DNA of 33,510 nt from a bacterium (GCA_030433295.1 JAUIMJ010000011.1:1-33510), one strand, 5' to 3'; positions 13,627-22,787 are shown, counted from the first letter of the stretch. Notes: generated by a model not told the origin, from the sequence alone. Made by a program: numbers and translations.

Positions 13627-14193
13627 ATGCACAAACTAGGCGTCTTCCTTGAAAACGACACCGATTTTCACGATGAAGTACCGTTTCGCTACGACAATGT
13701 TTATTCTCGCGAACAAACTACCGGGCCTGAACGTTTGGTCATTGCTCCCCGAGAAGCACACATAGACATCCTTATTGATCTTGCTGCGACCTGGCAGTCA
13801 GACTACTGGCTTCTTTACATCCTTCTGGTGTCACGGTGTGGCAAAGAGCCATCGAGGTATCAATCTCCGGCTGAGCTTGATTTTGAGAAGCTTAAGGAGT
13901 TTTTGACTGAGTTTGGCTCATTTCTTTCTACTGACGGGCGACATCATTTCTGGATAGGCTCAACACAAAATGAAGGAATGCTCATTTACGATCAGCACGA
14001 TGTCATCTACGCATACGGTAACCTTGACGAATACGAGGCCAGGTTAGTTCGGCGAGGGCTTACAATCGGCGAGGTCTCTTTCCCAGCGCCGCATTTGCAC
14101 TGTTACAACCAGGAAAACGACGAGCACGAGATCGGGCTGTTGAATTATTTTGATTGGATGCAATCGCCATTGCAGGATGGAGACGAATATTAA
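13627..14193 (+). CDS. Hypothetical protein, probably co-transcribed with 13138-13608
   Basis: The 188-residue acidic soluble protein has no signal peptide. The segments ERLVIAPREAHIDILIDLAA (about 36-55), HHFWIGSTQNEGMLIYDQHD and DVIYAYGNLDEYEARLVRRG suggest an alpha/beta fold. No family is recognised. The very short gap to the previous gene suggests translation from one message; a two-gene cassette or loss of the intervening attC would both fit. Confidence 0.55.
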   Translation: MHKLGVFLENDTDFHDEVPFRYDNVYSREQTTGPERLVIAPREAHIDILIDLAATWQSDYWLLYILLVSRCGKEPSRYQSPAELDFEKLKEFLTEFGSFLSTDGRHHFWIGSTQNEGMLIYDQHDVIYAYGNLDEYEARLVRRGLTIGEVSFPAPHLHCYNQENDEHEIGLLNYFDWMQSPLQDGDEY

Positions 14194-14278
14194 CCCGCTT
14201 TGCTGTGTTACTTGAAAATTGACTGGTGTGCATAGGCGTCGGGCATCTAGACGATTGGACAACTAGGAAATGTAAACC

Positions 14279-14569
14279 ATGAGAGCTTTTCCCCCTGATG
14301 AATTGGAACGCCGCGTAGATGAGGTGCTGTTCTATGTTTGGGACCCTATTGGAGTAGCGCCTGAACCCGCTGCCCGTTACGAGTATCGCTCCTATGTTAG
14401 AAAGATCCTGGAAATAGTCGAAACAGGTGGGGAGCCCGACAAGATAGTAAAGTATCTCTGTGATATTGAGTCCGGGATGATGTCATTGCCTGCGAGAGAG
14501 AAACAAGCCCAAGAGGCAGCAGAGCTTATTTACTCTCACAAAGAGGCTATAGTTGAAGGATACGCATAA
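14279..14569 (+). CDS. Conserved hypothetical helical protein
   Basis: The 96-residue protein begins with LERRVDEVLFYVWDPIGV, followed by ARYEYRSYVRKILEIV and a helical C-terminus. The pattern resembles small uncharacterised proteins annotated in many proteobacteria (from memory). It is probably cytoplasmic. The intergenic 14194-14278 shows no clear attC apart from GGACAACTAGG at 14257. Confidence 0.6.
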   Translation: MRAFPPDELERRVDEVLFYVWDPIGVAPEPAARYEYRSYVRKILEIVETGGEPDKIVKYLCDIESGMMSLPAREKQAQEAAELIYSHKEAIVEGYA

Positions 14570-14654
14570 GCAATGTGAGCTGCGGCTGGTGTCGCCTTGT
14601 TTTTTTATCGGGGCTATGATCGTTAACAACTAGTTCATTCGCTGCGTATGACTC

Positions 14655-15497
14655 ATGTATTCAAGTCACTATAGAACCATCGATGTTCGCGAAACAATTT
14701 CCGACAGCGGATTTCCAAAGCATACGAAGCCTTATACGCTGGACGATATACGCGAGCGCACGCATCTTGCTATTCGTGTAGCGTCTCAGAAAAGCATACT
14801 TAAGGAAGTTACTCAGCTAAAGTCATTGACTCATTTCTTAGTAGTTAAGGCGAGCAACGAGGATATCGCTAGTATTGCGGCTTGCGACCGACTAAGCCAC
14901 CTTCAACTGTATCAAAGCACGGCAACGGATTTTTCACCTCTTCGACGACTCACGAACCTACAATACTTGACGATGCAGACAAACTCGAAGCTGACTTCTC
15001 TTGAGGATGTTGGAAAGCTCAGGACTTTAAGGGGGCTGAATCTCGAGAACCTAAGCGGGGTTCCTTCTCTTGAGGGGCTTTCGGACTTGTCAGAACTAAA
15101 ATTTCTCGCATTCGAAGGGACCCTTAATAAGAATTTATCTGTGTCAACCTTAGAGCCATTGGAGTCGCTTTCGACGCTTGAGGTTCTCCACATGACTGCT
15201 GTTAGGTTTGAAGAAGCGAGTTTGAGATATTTAAGCGGATTGAGGAACCTTCGAGAACTCTCCCTTGGAGTGTTCTTTCCGGCTGAGGACTTTGCGCGGC
15301 TGGCGGGGACGCTCAGTGAATGTGACTGCAAGTGGTTTGAGCCATTCCACGATAGCCCCATGAAGTGCAAGAAAGGACACAAAAAGCTAATGCTATCCGG
15401 CAAAGGTCTTCGGGATCTTTGCCCGAAGTGTGATGTTGAGAAAATTAAGAAGTTCTCTTCTGAGTTTCAATGTTGGAAGGATGAGGGATTCGGTTAA
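14655..15497 (+). CDS. Leucine-rich repeat protein with C-terminal zinc-ribbon-like motif
   Basis: The 280-residue product has about five leucine-rich repeats between residues 50 and 205, e.g. LSHLQLYQSTATDFSPLRRL, LTNLQYLTMQTNSKLTSLED and LRNLRELSLG, which form a protein-binding solenoid. There is no signal peptide. The end has CKKGH (about 235-239) and CPKC (about 257-260), a C..H/CxxC set able to bind zinc. This combination is not one I recognise. It is the last gene of the array; its TAA overlaps a GGTTAACC box. Confidence 0.7.
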   Translation: MYSSHYRTIDVRETISDSGFPKHTKPYTLDDIRERTHLAIRVASQKSILKEVTQLKSLTHFLVVKASNEDIASIAACDRLSHLQLYQSTATDFSPLRRLTNLQYLTMQTNSKLTSLEDVGKLRTLRGLNLENLSGVPSLEGLSDLSELKFLAFEGTLNKNLSVSTLEPLESLSTLEVLHMTAVRFEEASLRYLSGLRNLRELSLGVFFPAEDFARLAGTLSECDCKWFEPFHDSPMKCKKGHKKLMLSGKGLRDLCPKCDVEKIKKFSSEFQCWKDEGFG

Positions 15498-15559
15498 CCT
15501 ACTCTGGTTGTAGAGAGTAAATTCCTTAAAGAGTCGCGCTTTTTAACTTCACGTTACAT
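15491..15559 (+). other. Possible terminal attC of the array
   Basis: CGGTTAACC at the stop of the last gene and CACGTTACATC (core GTTACAT, 15553-15559) have the spacing of attC ends, with a weak hairpin ACTCT/AGAGT (15500-15518) between them. The convergent trpA gene ends 53 bp further on. No strong terminator is visible between the two converging units. Confidence 0.4.
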
Positions 15560-15611
15560 CGCTTCTACTTTGGAAACGACCTTGCCTGACCAATATCACA
15601 ACCCCGTCGTC

Positions 15612-16457
15612 TCACGCCCCGCACAGAGAACGAGTAAACGCTCTTACCTGTGAAATCCTGTTACGCGCGTTGCTCTGGCTGATCTTATCAATCATCGCAC
15701 TTCCGACGATTGCAATATCAGCATGCTCTCCAAGCGCCTCTACGTGTTTGGGCTCTGAAATTCCAAAACCCACCGCCAGAGGTTGTGAGAAGACCTTTTT
15801 TATACGGGCGAGGTATTCGGCCAGTTCATCAGGCAGGGCTTTTCTTGCACCGGTGGTTCCCGTGGTTGAAACACAGTAGACAAAGGCGTCGTCGCCGCAG
15901 GCCTTTGCGATGTTTTTTAATCGCTGCTGACTTGTCACCGGAGAAACTAAGGGAACGGGCAGGAGATTATACTCCTTTGAGGTTGTCCAATATCCCTCGC
16001 TGTTTTCCTCGGGGGGCACATCGGGAACAATGAGCCCCGTTGCTCCGGCATTACTTGCGTCCCGGCAGAAGTGGGCGATTGAGTCGTGGTTGCCGCCAAT
16101 ACCCTTCCCACCGGCGTAGGCAAAGAGCAGGTTGAAGTAGCTCATAAACAGTAGGGGAACATCGGTCTTGCCGGCGAGCTTTTCCATCGCTTTCAGGCAG
16201 TTTTTTGGTGTTACCCCGGTCTCAAGCGCTGCTTCGTTGGCGGTCATGATGGTTGGTCCATCGGCCATGGGATCGGAGAAAGGGATTTGCAGCTCTATGA
16301 AATCGGCCCCGGAGTCTGCCATGGCGAGCACCACTTCCATGCTTTCCGGAAGGCTTGGGTAGCCGAGGACCACATGGGTCATCAGTCCTGGCCGGCTTCT
16401 TTTTCCTGAGGCTCGCTCTTCCCGCAGGGTGTCGAGTCTAGCTTGAAGATGATTCAT
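15612..16457 (-). CDS. trpA: Tryptophan synthase alpha subunit
   Basis: The 281-residue TIM-barrel enzyme cleaves indole-3-glycerol phosphate to indole and glyceraldehyde-3-phosphate, and passes indole to TrpB through the heterotetramer tunnel. The catalytic residues are visible: Glu55 in FIELQIPFSDP and Asp66 in MADGP, matching E. coli Glu49 and Asp60. VGFGISEPKHV and the VGSAMIDKI phosphate-binding end are also present. Compared with common TrpA (FVTAGYP), the start reads GLMTHVVLGYPSLPES, a divergent but recognisable variant. Its ATG lies inside the 3' end of trpB (20-bp overlap), so translation is probably coupled. There are no other trp genes in the window. Confidence 0.95.
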   Translation of the reverse strand: MNHLQARLDTLREERASGKRSRPGLMTHVVLGYPSLPESMEVVLAMADSGADFIELQIPFSDPMADGPTIMTANEAALETGVTPKNCLKAMEKLAGKTDVPLLFMSYFNLLFAYAGGKGIGGNHDSIAHFCRDASNAGATGLIVPDVPPEENSEGYWTTSKEYNLLPVPLVSPVTSQQRLKNIAKACGDDAFVYCVSTTGTTGARKALPDELAEYLARIKKVFSQPLAVGFGISEPKHVEALGEHADIAIVGSAMIDKISQSNARNRISQVRAFTRSLCGA

Positions 16458-17700
16458 CGACGTAGTCTTTTAGAAAGTCAGTAAACTTCTCATCGCCAAT
16501 GTGCTTGGCCAGAATGAAAATATCTTTGTCGCCCCGTCCCGAAAGATTTACGACAATGCTTTTTCTCTTTGAAAGCGTCGGTGCCAGAGCTATGGCGTGG
16601 GCAACTGCGTGCGCAGACTCAAGCGCCGGAATAACACCTTCTGTTTGCGCGAGCATTTTTACTGCCGCGAGGACCTCGGTATCTCGTGCGGACGTGTATT
16701 CAACCCGGCCCGTGTCGTGCAACTGCGCGTGAATCGGACCAACGCCGGCATAATCGAGTCCGGCAGAAATGCTGTGCGTATCAGCAACCTGTCCGTTCTT
16801 GTCGAGCAACCAGTAAGACTTATAGCCTTCAACCACGCCGAGACGTCCGCCCTTAAATCGAACCGCATGCTTGCCCGAGCGAACTCCCTTACCACCGGCT
16901 TCCACACCGATAAGCTTTACTTTTTTCTCGCCAAGAAAGGCATCAAAGGCGCCGATGGAATTACTTCCTCCTCCGACGCAGGCGATGACGTAGTCCGGCA
17001 ATGAGCCCGCAGCTTCTTTGAACTGCTTTTTTATCTCCCTTCCGACGATCCCCTGGAAATAACGGTTTATCTCCGGAAAGGGATGCGGCCCGAGGGCAGA
17101 CCCGAGAAGATAGTGAGAGTCGCGAACCGTGGTAATCCAGTCTTTAAGGGCTGCATTCACCGCATCCTTCAGCCGTCGCCCACCAAACTCAACGGGAACG
17201 ACCTTTGCGCCGAGCTGCTCCATCCAGAAGACATTTGGCCTCTGCCGCTCAACATCCCGGGCGCCCATATAAACGACGCATTCCATGTCGTATTTTGCAC
17301 AGACCGATGCCGTAGCCAGGCCATGCTGTCCTGCGCCGGTCTCAGCAATGATCCTGCGCTTCTTCATCCGCTTGGCCAGCAGCACCTGTCCCACGCAGTG
17401 ATTGATCTTATGGGCCCCTGTGTGAGCCAACCCCTCGTTTTTTATGTATATTTTCGCGCCGCCGAGTTTTTTGGTCAGGTTCTCACAGAAGAGAAGCGGG
17501 GTAGGGCGACCAACGAAATCCTTATAGCCCTGCGCCAGCTCCTTCTTGAACGCAGCGTCCTTTTTGGCCTTGCTGAAGCAGTCCTCGAGTTCTTCGAGCG
17601 CCGGTATCAGAACCTCAGGCGCGTAGCGTCCGCCATAGGGCCCGTAGTGGCCGCCTGCGTCCGGCTTGAATGAGGGATTCGTGTTGTTAGATTTTTTCAT
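16438..17700 (-). CDS. trpB: Tryptophan synthase beta subunit
   Basis: The 420-residue PLP enzyme joins indole and L-serine to make tryptophan. The PLP lysine is Lys98 in HTGAHKIN, the catalytic glutamate is Glu120 in AETGAGQHG, and the PLP phosphate loop is GGGSN (243-247). SISAGLDY and VVNLSGRGDKD mark the C-terminal part. The lysine is preceded by KNEGLA where most enzymes have KREDLN, and SAGLDYAGVGPIH replaces the usual YPGVGPEH; these are mild departures. The length is typical. It is the first gene of a two-gene trpBA unit. The 256-bp upstream gap is shared with the divergent ABC transporter operon. No leader peptide with Trp codons or attenuator is evident. Confidence 0.95.
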   Translation of the reverse strand: MKKSNNTNPSFKPDAGGHYGPYGGRYAPEVLIPALEELEDCFSKAKKDAAFKKELAQGYKDFVGRPTPLLFCENLTKKLGGAKIYIKNEGLAHTGAHKINHCVGQVLLAKRMKKRRIIAETGAGQHGLATASVCAKYDMECVVYMGARDVERQRPNVFWMEQLGAKVVPVEFGGRRLKDAVNAALKDWITTVRDSHYLLGSALGPHPFPEINRYFQGIVGREIKKQFKEAAGSLPDYVIACVGGGSNSIGAFDAFLGEKKVKLIGVEAGGKGVRSGKHAVRFKGGRLGVVEGYKSYWLLDKNGQVADTHSISAGLDYAGVGPIHAQLHDTGRVEYTSARDTEVLAAVKMLAQTEGVIPALESAHAVAHAIALAPTLSKRKSIVVNLSGRGDKDIFILAKHIGDEKFTDFLKDYVDESSSS

Positions 17701-17955
17701 ACTGAATGCGGGGTATTAGCGGCAAAACAATCTCCGAGAATCACTGATTTTGGGGTAAATGGCAAACAGCAGAGCCACTTATTTTCCGCCTCGCTTTCAT
17801 TTTCAAGCGGGACGGGATTCGCCGCATCCTCGCTCTGCTCTCTTGCTGGAATCTGCGATTTTCTTTTCGAAGATTGACCACTTAGGATGTGCGAAGTAGT
17901 AATCAGCATACCTTCTTAAACCCGGTGTACAATTTCTCTTTGGCTGAATCCTGAC
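17701..17955. promoter_or_regulatory. Divergent intergenic region between trpBA and the ABC exporter operon
   Basis: This region must hold promoters for both directions. On the + strand a good -10 box TACAAT lies at 17928-17933, 22 nt before the GTG start, but the matching -35 is poor. A TTGACC at about 17875 with TAGTAA 17 nt later is another weak option. I see no credible gene or Trp-repressor-like palindrome here. Confidence 0.35.
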
Positions 17956-18711
17956 GTGATCGAAGTTACGGAACTTACAAAACAATACGGCGATGTTCTG
18001 GCGGTTGACCGCCTGAGCTTCAGCGTGCCGGATACGTCGGTGGTTGGCCTTCTTGGCCCTAATGGTGCGGGAAAGACGACCACCATGCGTATGCTGACTA
18101 CCTTTCTTGCGCCAAGCTCGGGAAGCGCGCGTGTTGCCGGTTTCGACATTCGAAAAGATGCGGCAAAGGTTCGTGCCGAGATTGGCTACCTTCCGGAGAC
18201 TCCGCCACTGTATCCTGAGCTGCGCATAGAGGAGTATCTATCCTTTGTTGCCCGTATCAAGGGCGTAGCCTCAAAGCGAGTAGCTTCGGTGGTGGATGAA
18301 GCGATTGAACAATGCATTCTGAGTGATGTTCGACGGCAGCTGTGCTCTCAGGTTTCAAAAGGCTTCAGACAGCGCATAGGTCTGGCTGCTGCCATTCTTC
18401 ACAAACCGCGAGTTATTATTCTGGACGAACCCACCAGTGGCCTGGATCCCGCGCAGATTATCGAAATCCGGGAAGTGATACGGAATCTCGGTTCTGAACA
18501 TACCGTTATTCTCAGTACCCACATCCTGCCCGAGGTATCAGAGACCTGCTCTTCGGTCATCATCATCGCAAACGGAGAACTGGTCGTTGAAGGCACCGTT
18601 TCGGAGCTGACTGAGAATCAGTCTCTTGAGGAACGTTTTTTGGAGGCAGTATCAGCGACAAAAAGACAGAGCGCTGAGCCTACTTCAGATGCGGAGGCGG
18701 CCGATGCGTAA
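17956..18711 (+). CDS. ABC transporter ATP-binding protein, GldA-like
   Basis: The 251-residue nucleotide-binding subunit has Walker A GPNGAGKTT (34-42), Q-loop region YLPETPPLYP, a signature motif reading VSKGF (133-137, normally LSGGQ), Walker B VIILDEP (153-159) and the switch histidine in STHIL. Degenerate signatures of this kind are usual in the GldA/CcmA-like class. With the next three genes it forms a Gld-type ABC complex; in Bacteroidetes GldA-F-G support gliding, but homologues with a DUF4340 partner occur in many non-gliding bacteria with unknown substrate. The start is GTG. The acidic C-terminal tail (AEPTSDAEAADA) is not conserved in the family. Confidence 0.88.
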   Translation: MIEVTELTKQYGDVLAVDRLSFSVPDTSVVGLLGPNGAGKTTTMRMLTTFLAPSSGSARVAGFDIRKDAAKVRAEIGYLPETPPLYPELRIEEYLSFVARIKGVASKRVASVVDEAIEQCILSDVRRQLCSQVSKGFRQRIGLAAAILHKPRVIILDEPTSGLDPAQIIEIREVIRNLGSEHTVILSTHILPEVSETCSSVIIIANGELVVEGTVSELTENQSLEERFLEAVSATKRQSAEPTSDAEAADA

Positions 18712-19465
18712 CGTGCTTACTATTGCGGGCAAAGAAGTTCGCTCAACCTTTGTAACACCGACGGCCTACGTGATTATCGCGGGCTTTCTGCTTCTGTCCG
18801 GTTTTTTCTTTTTTACTCTCCTGCAGCAATTCAACGGCCTGCTTGCGCAGGCAGCCATGATGCCGGAACTCTCCCCAAATCTGAACGAATGGGTTGTGAT
18901 TCCCTTCTTTCAGACGCTTGAGGTGGTGCTGATTTTTCTGATTCCCATTCTGACCATGCGTGCCGTAGCTGAGGAGCGCAGAAGCGGAACCTTTGAACTT
19001 CTGGCGACCTCACCAATCAGCGCAAACGACATAGTGCTGGGAAAGTATCTCGGACTTCTGGTGACCGTATTCGTGATGCTTGCTCTCTCTTTTTCATTTC
19101 CTTTAATTCTCATTGTCTTTGCAGACCCCGAGGTATTGCCAATCTGGGTCGGCTTCTTTGGAATACTCCTGTTTGCCGCAGCCTTTGTTTCTATGGGCCT
19201 TGCGGTTTCGTGTTTTACCAGAAGCCAGACGGTTGCGGGCGTGCTCAGTCTCGTGCTGCTGCTGGTGTTTTACGTAATCGATGCACCCGCGGAGAAAATC
19301 GGCGGACCTTTTGCAGACGTCCTTCGCTATATCGCACCGTCAAATCACATCGAAACTCTTTTGAAGGGAGTGGTGACCGGTACCGATATTGTCTACTTTA
19401 TTTCGCTTCTTTTGTTTGGTCTGTTCGTGGCCAATCGAACGCTTGATGCCGAGAACTGGAGGTAG
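18704..19465 (+). CDS. ABC transporter permease, GldF-like
   Basis: From the ATG at 18704 (GGAGG at 18693-18697 as ribosome binding site) the product has 253 residues with six hydrophobic segments, about 16-38, 62-84, 115-138, 147-168, 178-200 and 230-247. The loop MRAVAEERRSGTFELLATSP is diagnostic of ABC-2 type permeases of the GldF/NatB group. The gene overlaps the end of the ATPase gene by 8 bp, so translation is coupled. A longer frame opens at 18626 but lies within the ATPase gene. It would form the membrane pore of the exporter. Confidence 0.88.
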   Translation: MRNVLTIAGKEVRSTFVTPTAYVIIAGFLLLSGFFFFTLLQQFNGLLAQAAMMPELSPNLNEWVVIPFFQTLEVVLIFLIPILTMRAVAEERRSGTFELLATSPISANDIVLGKYLGLLVTVFVMLALSFSFPLILIVFADPEVLPIWVGFFGILLFAAAFVSMGLAVSCFTRSQTVAGVLSLVLLLVFYVIDAPAEKIGGPFADVLRYIAPSNHIETLLKGVVTGTDIVYFISLLLFGLFVANRTLDAENWR

Positions 19466-19498
19466 TGTTTACTCGGAGAGAGTGGGGCTAAGAAACGT

Positions 19499-21103
19499 AT
19501 GAAGAGAAATATATCGTTTGTAGGTCTGGCAGGGCTAATCATCTTTACCTTCGGCCTGCTCACCTATTTTCTCGTCTCTTTTGACGAATACTACTTCGTT
19601 GCCGGACATCTCGGACTGGGGATTCTCCTTCTGCTTTACTTTGCCGCACGCGGGGGGCTGCAGCCCTTTGGAAAGGCAGCGGTGCGACGGGCAGCGGGAT
19701 TCAGCCTGGGGATGGCTGGCTACAGTCTGATTTTCATTGCTCTTCTTGCGCTGATAAATTTTTACGTGGCTCGCAATGATGCGCTCTACTTTGATAGCAC
19801 CGAGCAAAAGATATACACGCTGGCACCCCAGACGAGCTCTCTGCTCGAAAAGATGGAGCCGACCGTTATTGTCAGGGGGTTTTTCATCGGTGGTAAGCCT
19901 CCGGTTGAAGTTTCTGAGCTCATCAAGCGCATGCGACGTATCACGGATAAGCTGGACTGGCGCGTGATTGATCCGGAACTCAATCCGACAATGACCGAAA
20001 CATTCGGAGTCAGCGAAAAAGACACGCTTCATTTTTCGATCGCAGATGAAAACTCTAACAGAGAAGTGAAAGTAGCTCGAACGCTCACCGAGGAAACCAT
20101 CGTAAACGCGCTGATAAAGCTGACTCGCAGTGGGAAGAAGGTCATCTACTACGTTTCCGGACATGGTGAGTCCGACCTCGACGAGTCTAAAGAAGCCGGA
20201 TTTCTTTTTCTGAAAGAAGCAATTCAGGGTGAAAACCTCGAGGTAAAAAAACTACTGCTGGCTGAGGCCGGAGCGGTTCCCGACGATGCGTCTGCCCTCT
20301 TGCTGATGGCACCGCGTGTCTCCCTGCTTCCGATCGAGCTTGCGGCAATTAAGAAGTATTTGTCTGCGGGTGGTCCGGCGATTTTTGCGAGTGAGCCTCG
20401 CACGGTTCGGGATGTTGCGAACCTGGTTGAGCCAATGGGTATTGTCGTAGGGGACGATATTATCCTGGACCAGGTTTTGAAGATGTCTAATTTTCTTCAG
20501 GGTGAAAGCCCCGGGGTTGGCGTGCAGCCGACAATCACTAACTTTGCGGATCATGCCGTTACCCGGGATTTTAATCAGGGCATTGTTCTCAGTACAGTAA
20601 ACTCTGTTCGAAAAACGGAAAACTCCTCGGCAGTTGAGCTTGCGTTCAGTGGTGAGCGAAGCTGGGCTGAGCAGGACATCGAACTGGTCTTTAGTGAAAC
20701 ACCACAGGCGACCTTAGAGGATAGCGACATACGCGGTCCGGTGAGTGTTGCCGCCGCATTCGAGGGTGTCGTGCATTACCCGGCGGAAGAAGAGGGGGAT
20801 GCGCCTGCTTCCGTCGCCGAGGAGGACCGTAAGCCGACCAGAGTATTTGTGATGGGAGATGCGGATTTTGTCGCTAATGTTAATATTCGCCATCTGTTCA
20901 ATCGCGACTTTTTCTTAAACGCCTTGAACTGGGTGCTCGGCGAAGAGGAAGGAATTACGATACGTGCCAAGACGCTCAGAGCCTCGACGAAGAGCCTTTC
21001 CGACGAGCAGTTCCAGTCTATTTTCTTTTTTACCGCAATTGTAATCCCCGAGTGTGTCGTTTTGGGCGGATTTTTCGTCTTCTGGCGAAGAAAGCGCGCA
21101 TAG
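19499..21103 (+). CDS. GldG-like ABC auxiliary protein
   Basis: The 534-residue protein has three N-terminal spans (about 5-27, 37-50, 66-88) and one at the C-terminus (505-528) followed by RRKRA, so the long middle part is periplasmic. The periplasmic region contains FDSTEQKIYTLAPQTSSLLE (about 98-117), typical of GldG/ABC-type uncharacterised transport proteins, and VIYYVSGHGESD (about 215-226). It also has an internal acidic EEEGDAPASVAEEDRKP stretch near residue 430. It lies 33 bp after the permease gene. In the family it acts with the ATPase and permease, perhaps as a periplasmic or mechanosensing subunit; the substrate is unknown. Confidence 0.85.
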   Translation: MKRNISFVGLAGLIIFTFGLLTYFLVSFDEYYFVAGHLGLGILLLLYFAARGGLQPFGKAAVRRAAGFSLGMAGYSLIFIALLALINFYVARNDALYFDSTEQKIYTLAPQTSSLLEKMEPTVIVRGFFIGGKPPVEVSELIKRMRRITDKLDWRVIDPELNPTMTETFGVSEKDTLHFSIADENSNREVKVARTLTEETIVNALIKLTRSGKKVIYYVSGHGESDLDESKEAGFLFLKEAIQGENLEVKKLLLAEAGAVPDDASALLLMAPRVSLLPIELAAIKKYLSAGGPAIFASEPRTVRDVANLVEPMGIVVGDDIILDQVLKMSNFLQGESPGVGVQPTITNFADHAVTRDFNQGIVLSTVNSVRKTENSSAVELAFSGERSWAEQDIELVFSETPQATLEDSDIRGPVSVAAAFEGVVHYPAEEEGDAPASVAEEDRKPTRVFVMGDADFVANVNIRHLFNRDFFLNALNWVLGEEEGITIRAKTLRASTKSLSDEQFQSIFFFTAIVIPECVVLGGFFVFWRRKRA

Positions 21104-21186
21104 TTTACGTCAAAGGTATTCGTGCCCTGCGCTTTGTCTGTGCGGGATGCAAACGCAAGAGACTATTCGTTTAGAGTGATGATGTA

Positions 21187-22761
21187 ATGAGTTTGCGTAA
21201 AGCAATATTGATGCTGATGCTCCTGGCACCGATAGCGCTCCTCGTCGTGCAGTCAGAAAGAAGGCGTGCGGAGCAGGAGAAACTCGACGCGCCGGTTGTG
21301 CTTGGTACCATTGAACTCAAGGACGTTGAGTCGCTTAAGATTTTTCACGAAGGCGGATCGTATCGGGTTGCGCGAGCTTCTACTATTCCCCGGTTGAGTA
21401 CCGATGGAGATCCGCAGCGCTGGGTCTTTAGCGCACCGGAGGGTGCTCCGGCAAATCAGGAAGTGGTTGACTCAGTCGTCAATGCTTTGATTAGCGTTCG
21501 CGCGGAGAATAGCATTCCCGTAAACGACGTCGATGCGAATCAGTCCGTGTATGGCTTAGACCCACCAGAACTCATTGGTATCCTGCGCGGGTCTTTTGGC
21601 AAGAGGGTCGTTAGCTTCGGAAAACAGAACCCGGTTTCAAAGCGCAGATACGTGCAGCCCGAGCAGGATGGGAAACTGTATCTCGTCGACAATGCGACCT
21701 TTCTTGAGGCAGCCAAGGCGCCGACCGCGGTTCGGGCAAAATACCCTCTGCGCTTTCCTCGAGAAAAAGTAAAAAGCGTTCTCGCCCTTCCCAGAGACGG
21801 TGAGGCGATACACATTCAGCGGACATCGGAGCGAAATGCAGATACCCTTGAACAAGAAGATCGGGAACTTGCTTCATGGGTTATCAGGAAAGGGAAGACC
21901 TATTTTGATGCTGACACCGATGTCGTCCATCGGGAGCTGGGCGAGCTGCTCGAAGTAGAGTCAATTCGCTACATCGATCAGGCTGCCCACGGCCTGCCGT
22001 ATTTTGGTTTGCTCAAACCCATTCTCACCGTGCGTATCGAACTCGATGCTCCGGTCACTCAGAAGGAAAGTTCTTCGGTCGTTGGTGGAGATGACGGGGT
22101 GATAATCGTTCAAATTGGTCGTGGCCTTGATGCCGAGAAGGGCCTCGCTGCCGGAAATCGAGCGTATTTTCTTAAAATTACCGGCCAGCCCTGGGTCTAT
22201 GAGTTCTCTCGACCCTTTTACATGGACTGGTTGCAGGGCTTTCAGCATTTTCAGGATCGAACTCCCTTTGATGCAATGGATCCATTACATCTCAGGCAGA
22301 TCATCGCGGCCAGAGGCTCGGCCAGCCGCAGCGTGCTCGCTAAAGCGCCTGATAAGGAGGAAGCACTAAGCTGGGAGGGCGCAGATGCCACGCTCGTGGA
22401 GAATCTATTAGGGGCCTTGTATCCCCTTCGCATACTCTCATTCGTAAAAACTATTGAGCCCGAAGAGATAGATGGTCTTGCAGAACGCTTTGGAATAACG
22501 AAGGATTCTCTGCGAGTGGAGCTAAAAACTTCTGATGACAAGAAGCGCATTGAGCTTCGTTTCGGTAAGAAAGTCAGTGCATCAGGGTCACAAACATCGG
22601 AAGATACCGCTGTTCCTCGCTTTGTCCTGCTCACAACGACTCGTAGTGTAGAAGCAGAGCAGGAAGAGATGACCTTTGCTAACCTTGTCGTGGTGAGTGG
22701 GAAGCAGGTCCATGCACTTGAGGCTCAGGGAGAGAATTTGTTAGGCGAGACTGCACCCTGA
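21187..22761 (+). CDS. DUF4340 domain protein of the ABC exporter operon
   Basis: The 524-residue protein has one N-terminal membrane anchor (about 6-21) and a large periplasmic part. The repeated pattern of short strands with VYGLDPPELIGILRGSFGKR VVSFGKQN (about 123-150) and RRYVQPEQDGKLYLVD is typical of DUF4340 proteins, which regularly follow GldG-like genes. No catalytic residues are known for the family. It is the last gene of the operon and is followed by a hairpin at 22788-22818. The Gld/DUF4340 gene order is complete here. Confidence 0.82.
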   Translation: MSLRKAILMLMLLAPIALLVVQSERRRAEQEKLDAPVVLGTIELKDVESLKIFHEGGSYRVARASTIPRLSTDGDPQRWVFSAPEGAPANQEVVDSVVNALISVRAENSIPVNDVDANQSVYGLDPPELIGILRGSFGKRVVSFGKQNPVSKRRYVQPEQDGKLYLVDNATFLEAAKAPTAVRAKYPLRFPREKVKSVLALPRDGEAIHIQRTSERNADTLEQEDRELASWVIRKGKTYFDADTDVVHRELGELLEVESIRYIDQAAHGLPYFGLLKPILTVRIELDAPVTQKESSSVVGGDDGVIIVQIGRGLDAEKGLAAGNRAYFLKITGQPWVYEFSRPFYMDWLQGFQHFQDRTPFDAMDPLHLRQIIAARGSASRSVLAKAPDKEEALSWEGADATLVENLLGALYPLRILSFVKTIEPEEIDGLAERFGITKDSLRVELKTSDDKKRIELRFGKKVSASGSQTSEDTAVPRFVLLTTTRSVEAEQEEMTFANLVVVSGKQVHALEAQGENLLGETAP

Positions 22762-22787
22762 GTGTTTCTCGGTGTAGAGACTTGTAG

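Noticed and set aside
14912-15403. Minus-strand 163-codon frame opposite the leucine-rich repeat gene
   Set aside because: Serine-rich shadow of leucine/glutamate codons; no start signal or similarity.
17083-17673. Plus-strand 196-codon frame opposite trpB
   Set aside because: Fully antisense to a gene with intact PLP motifs; shadow of its codon structure.
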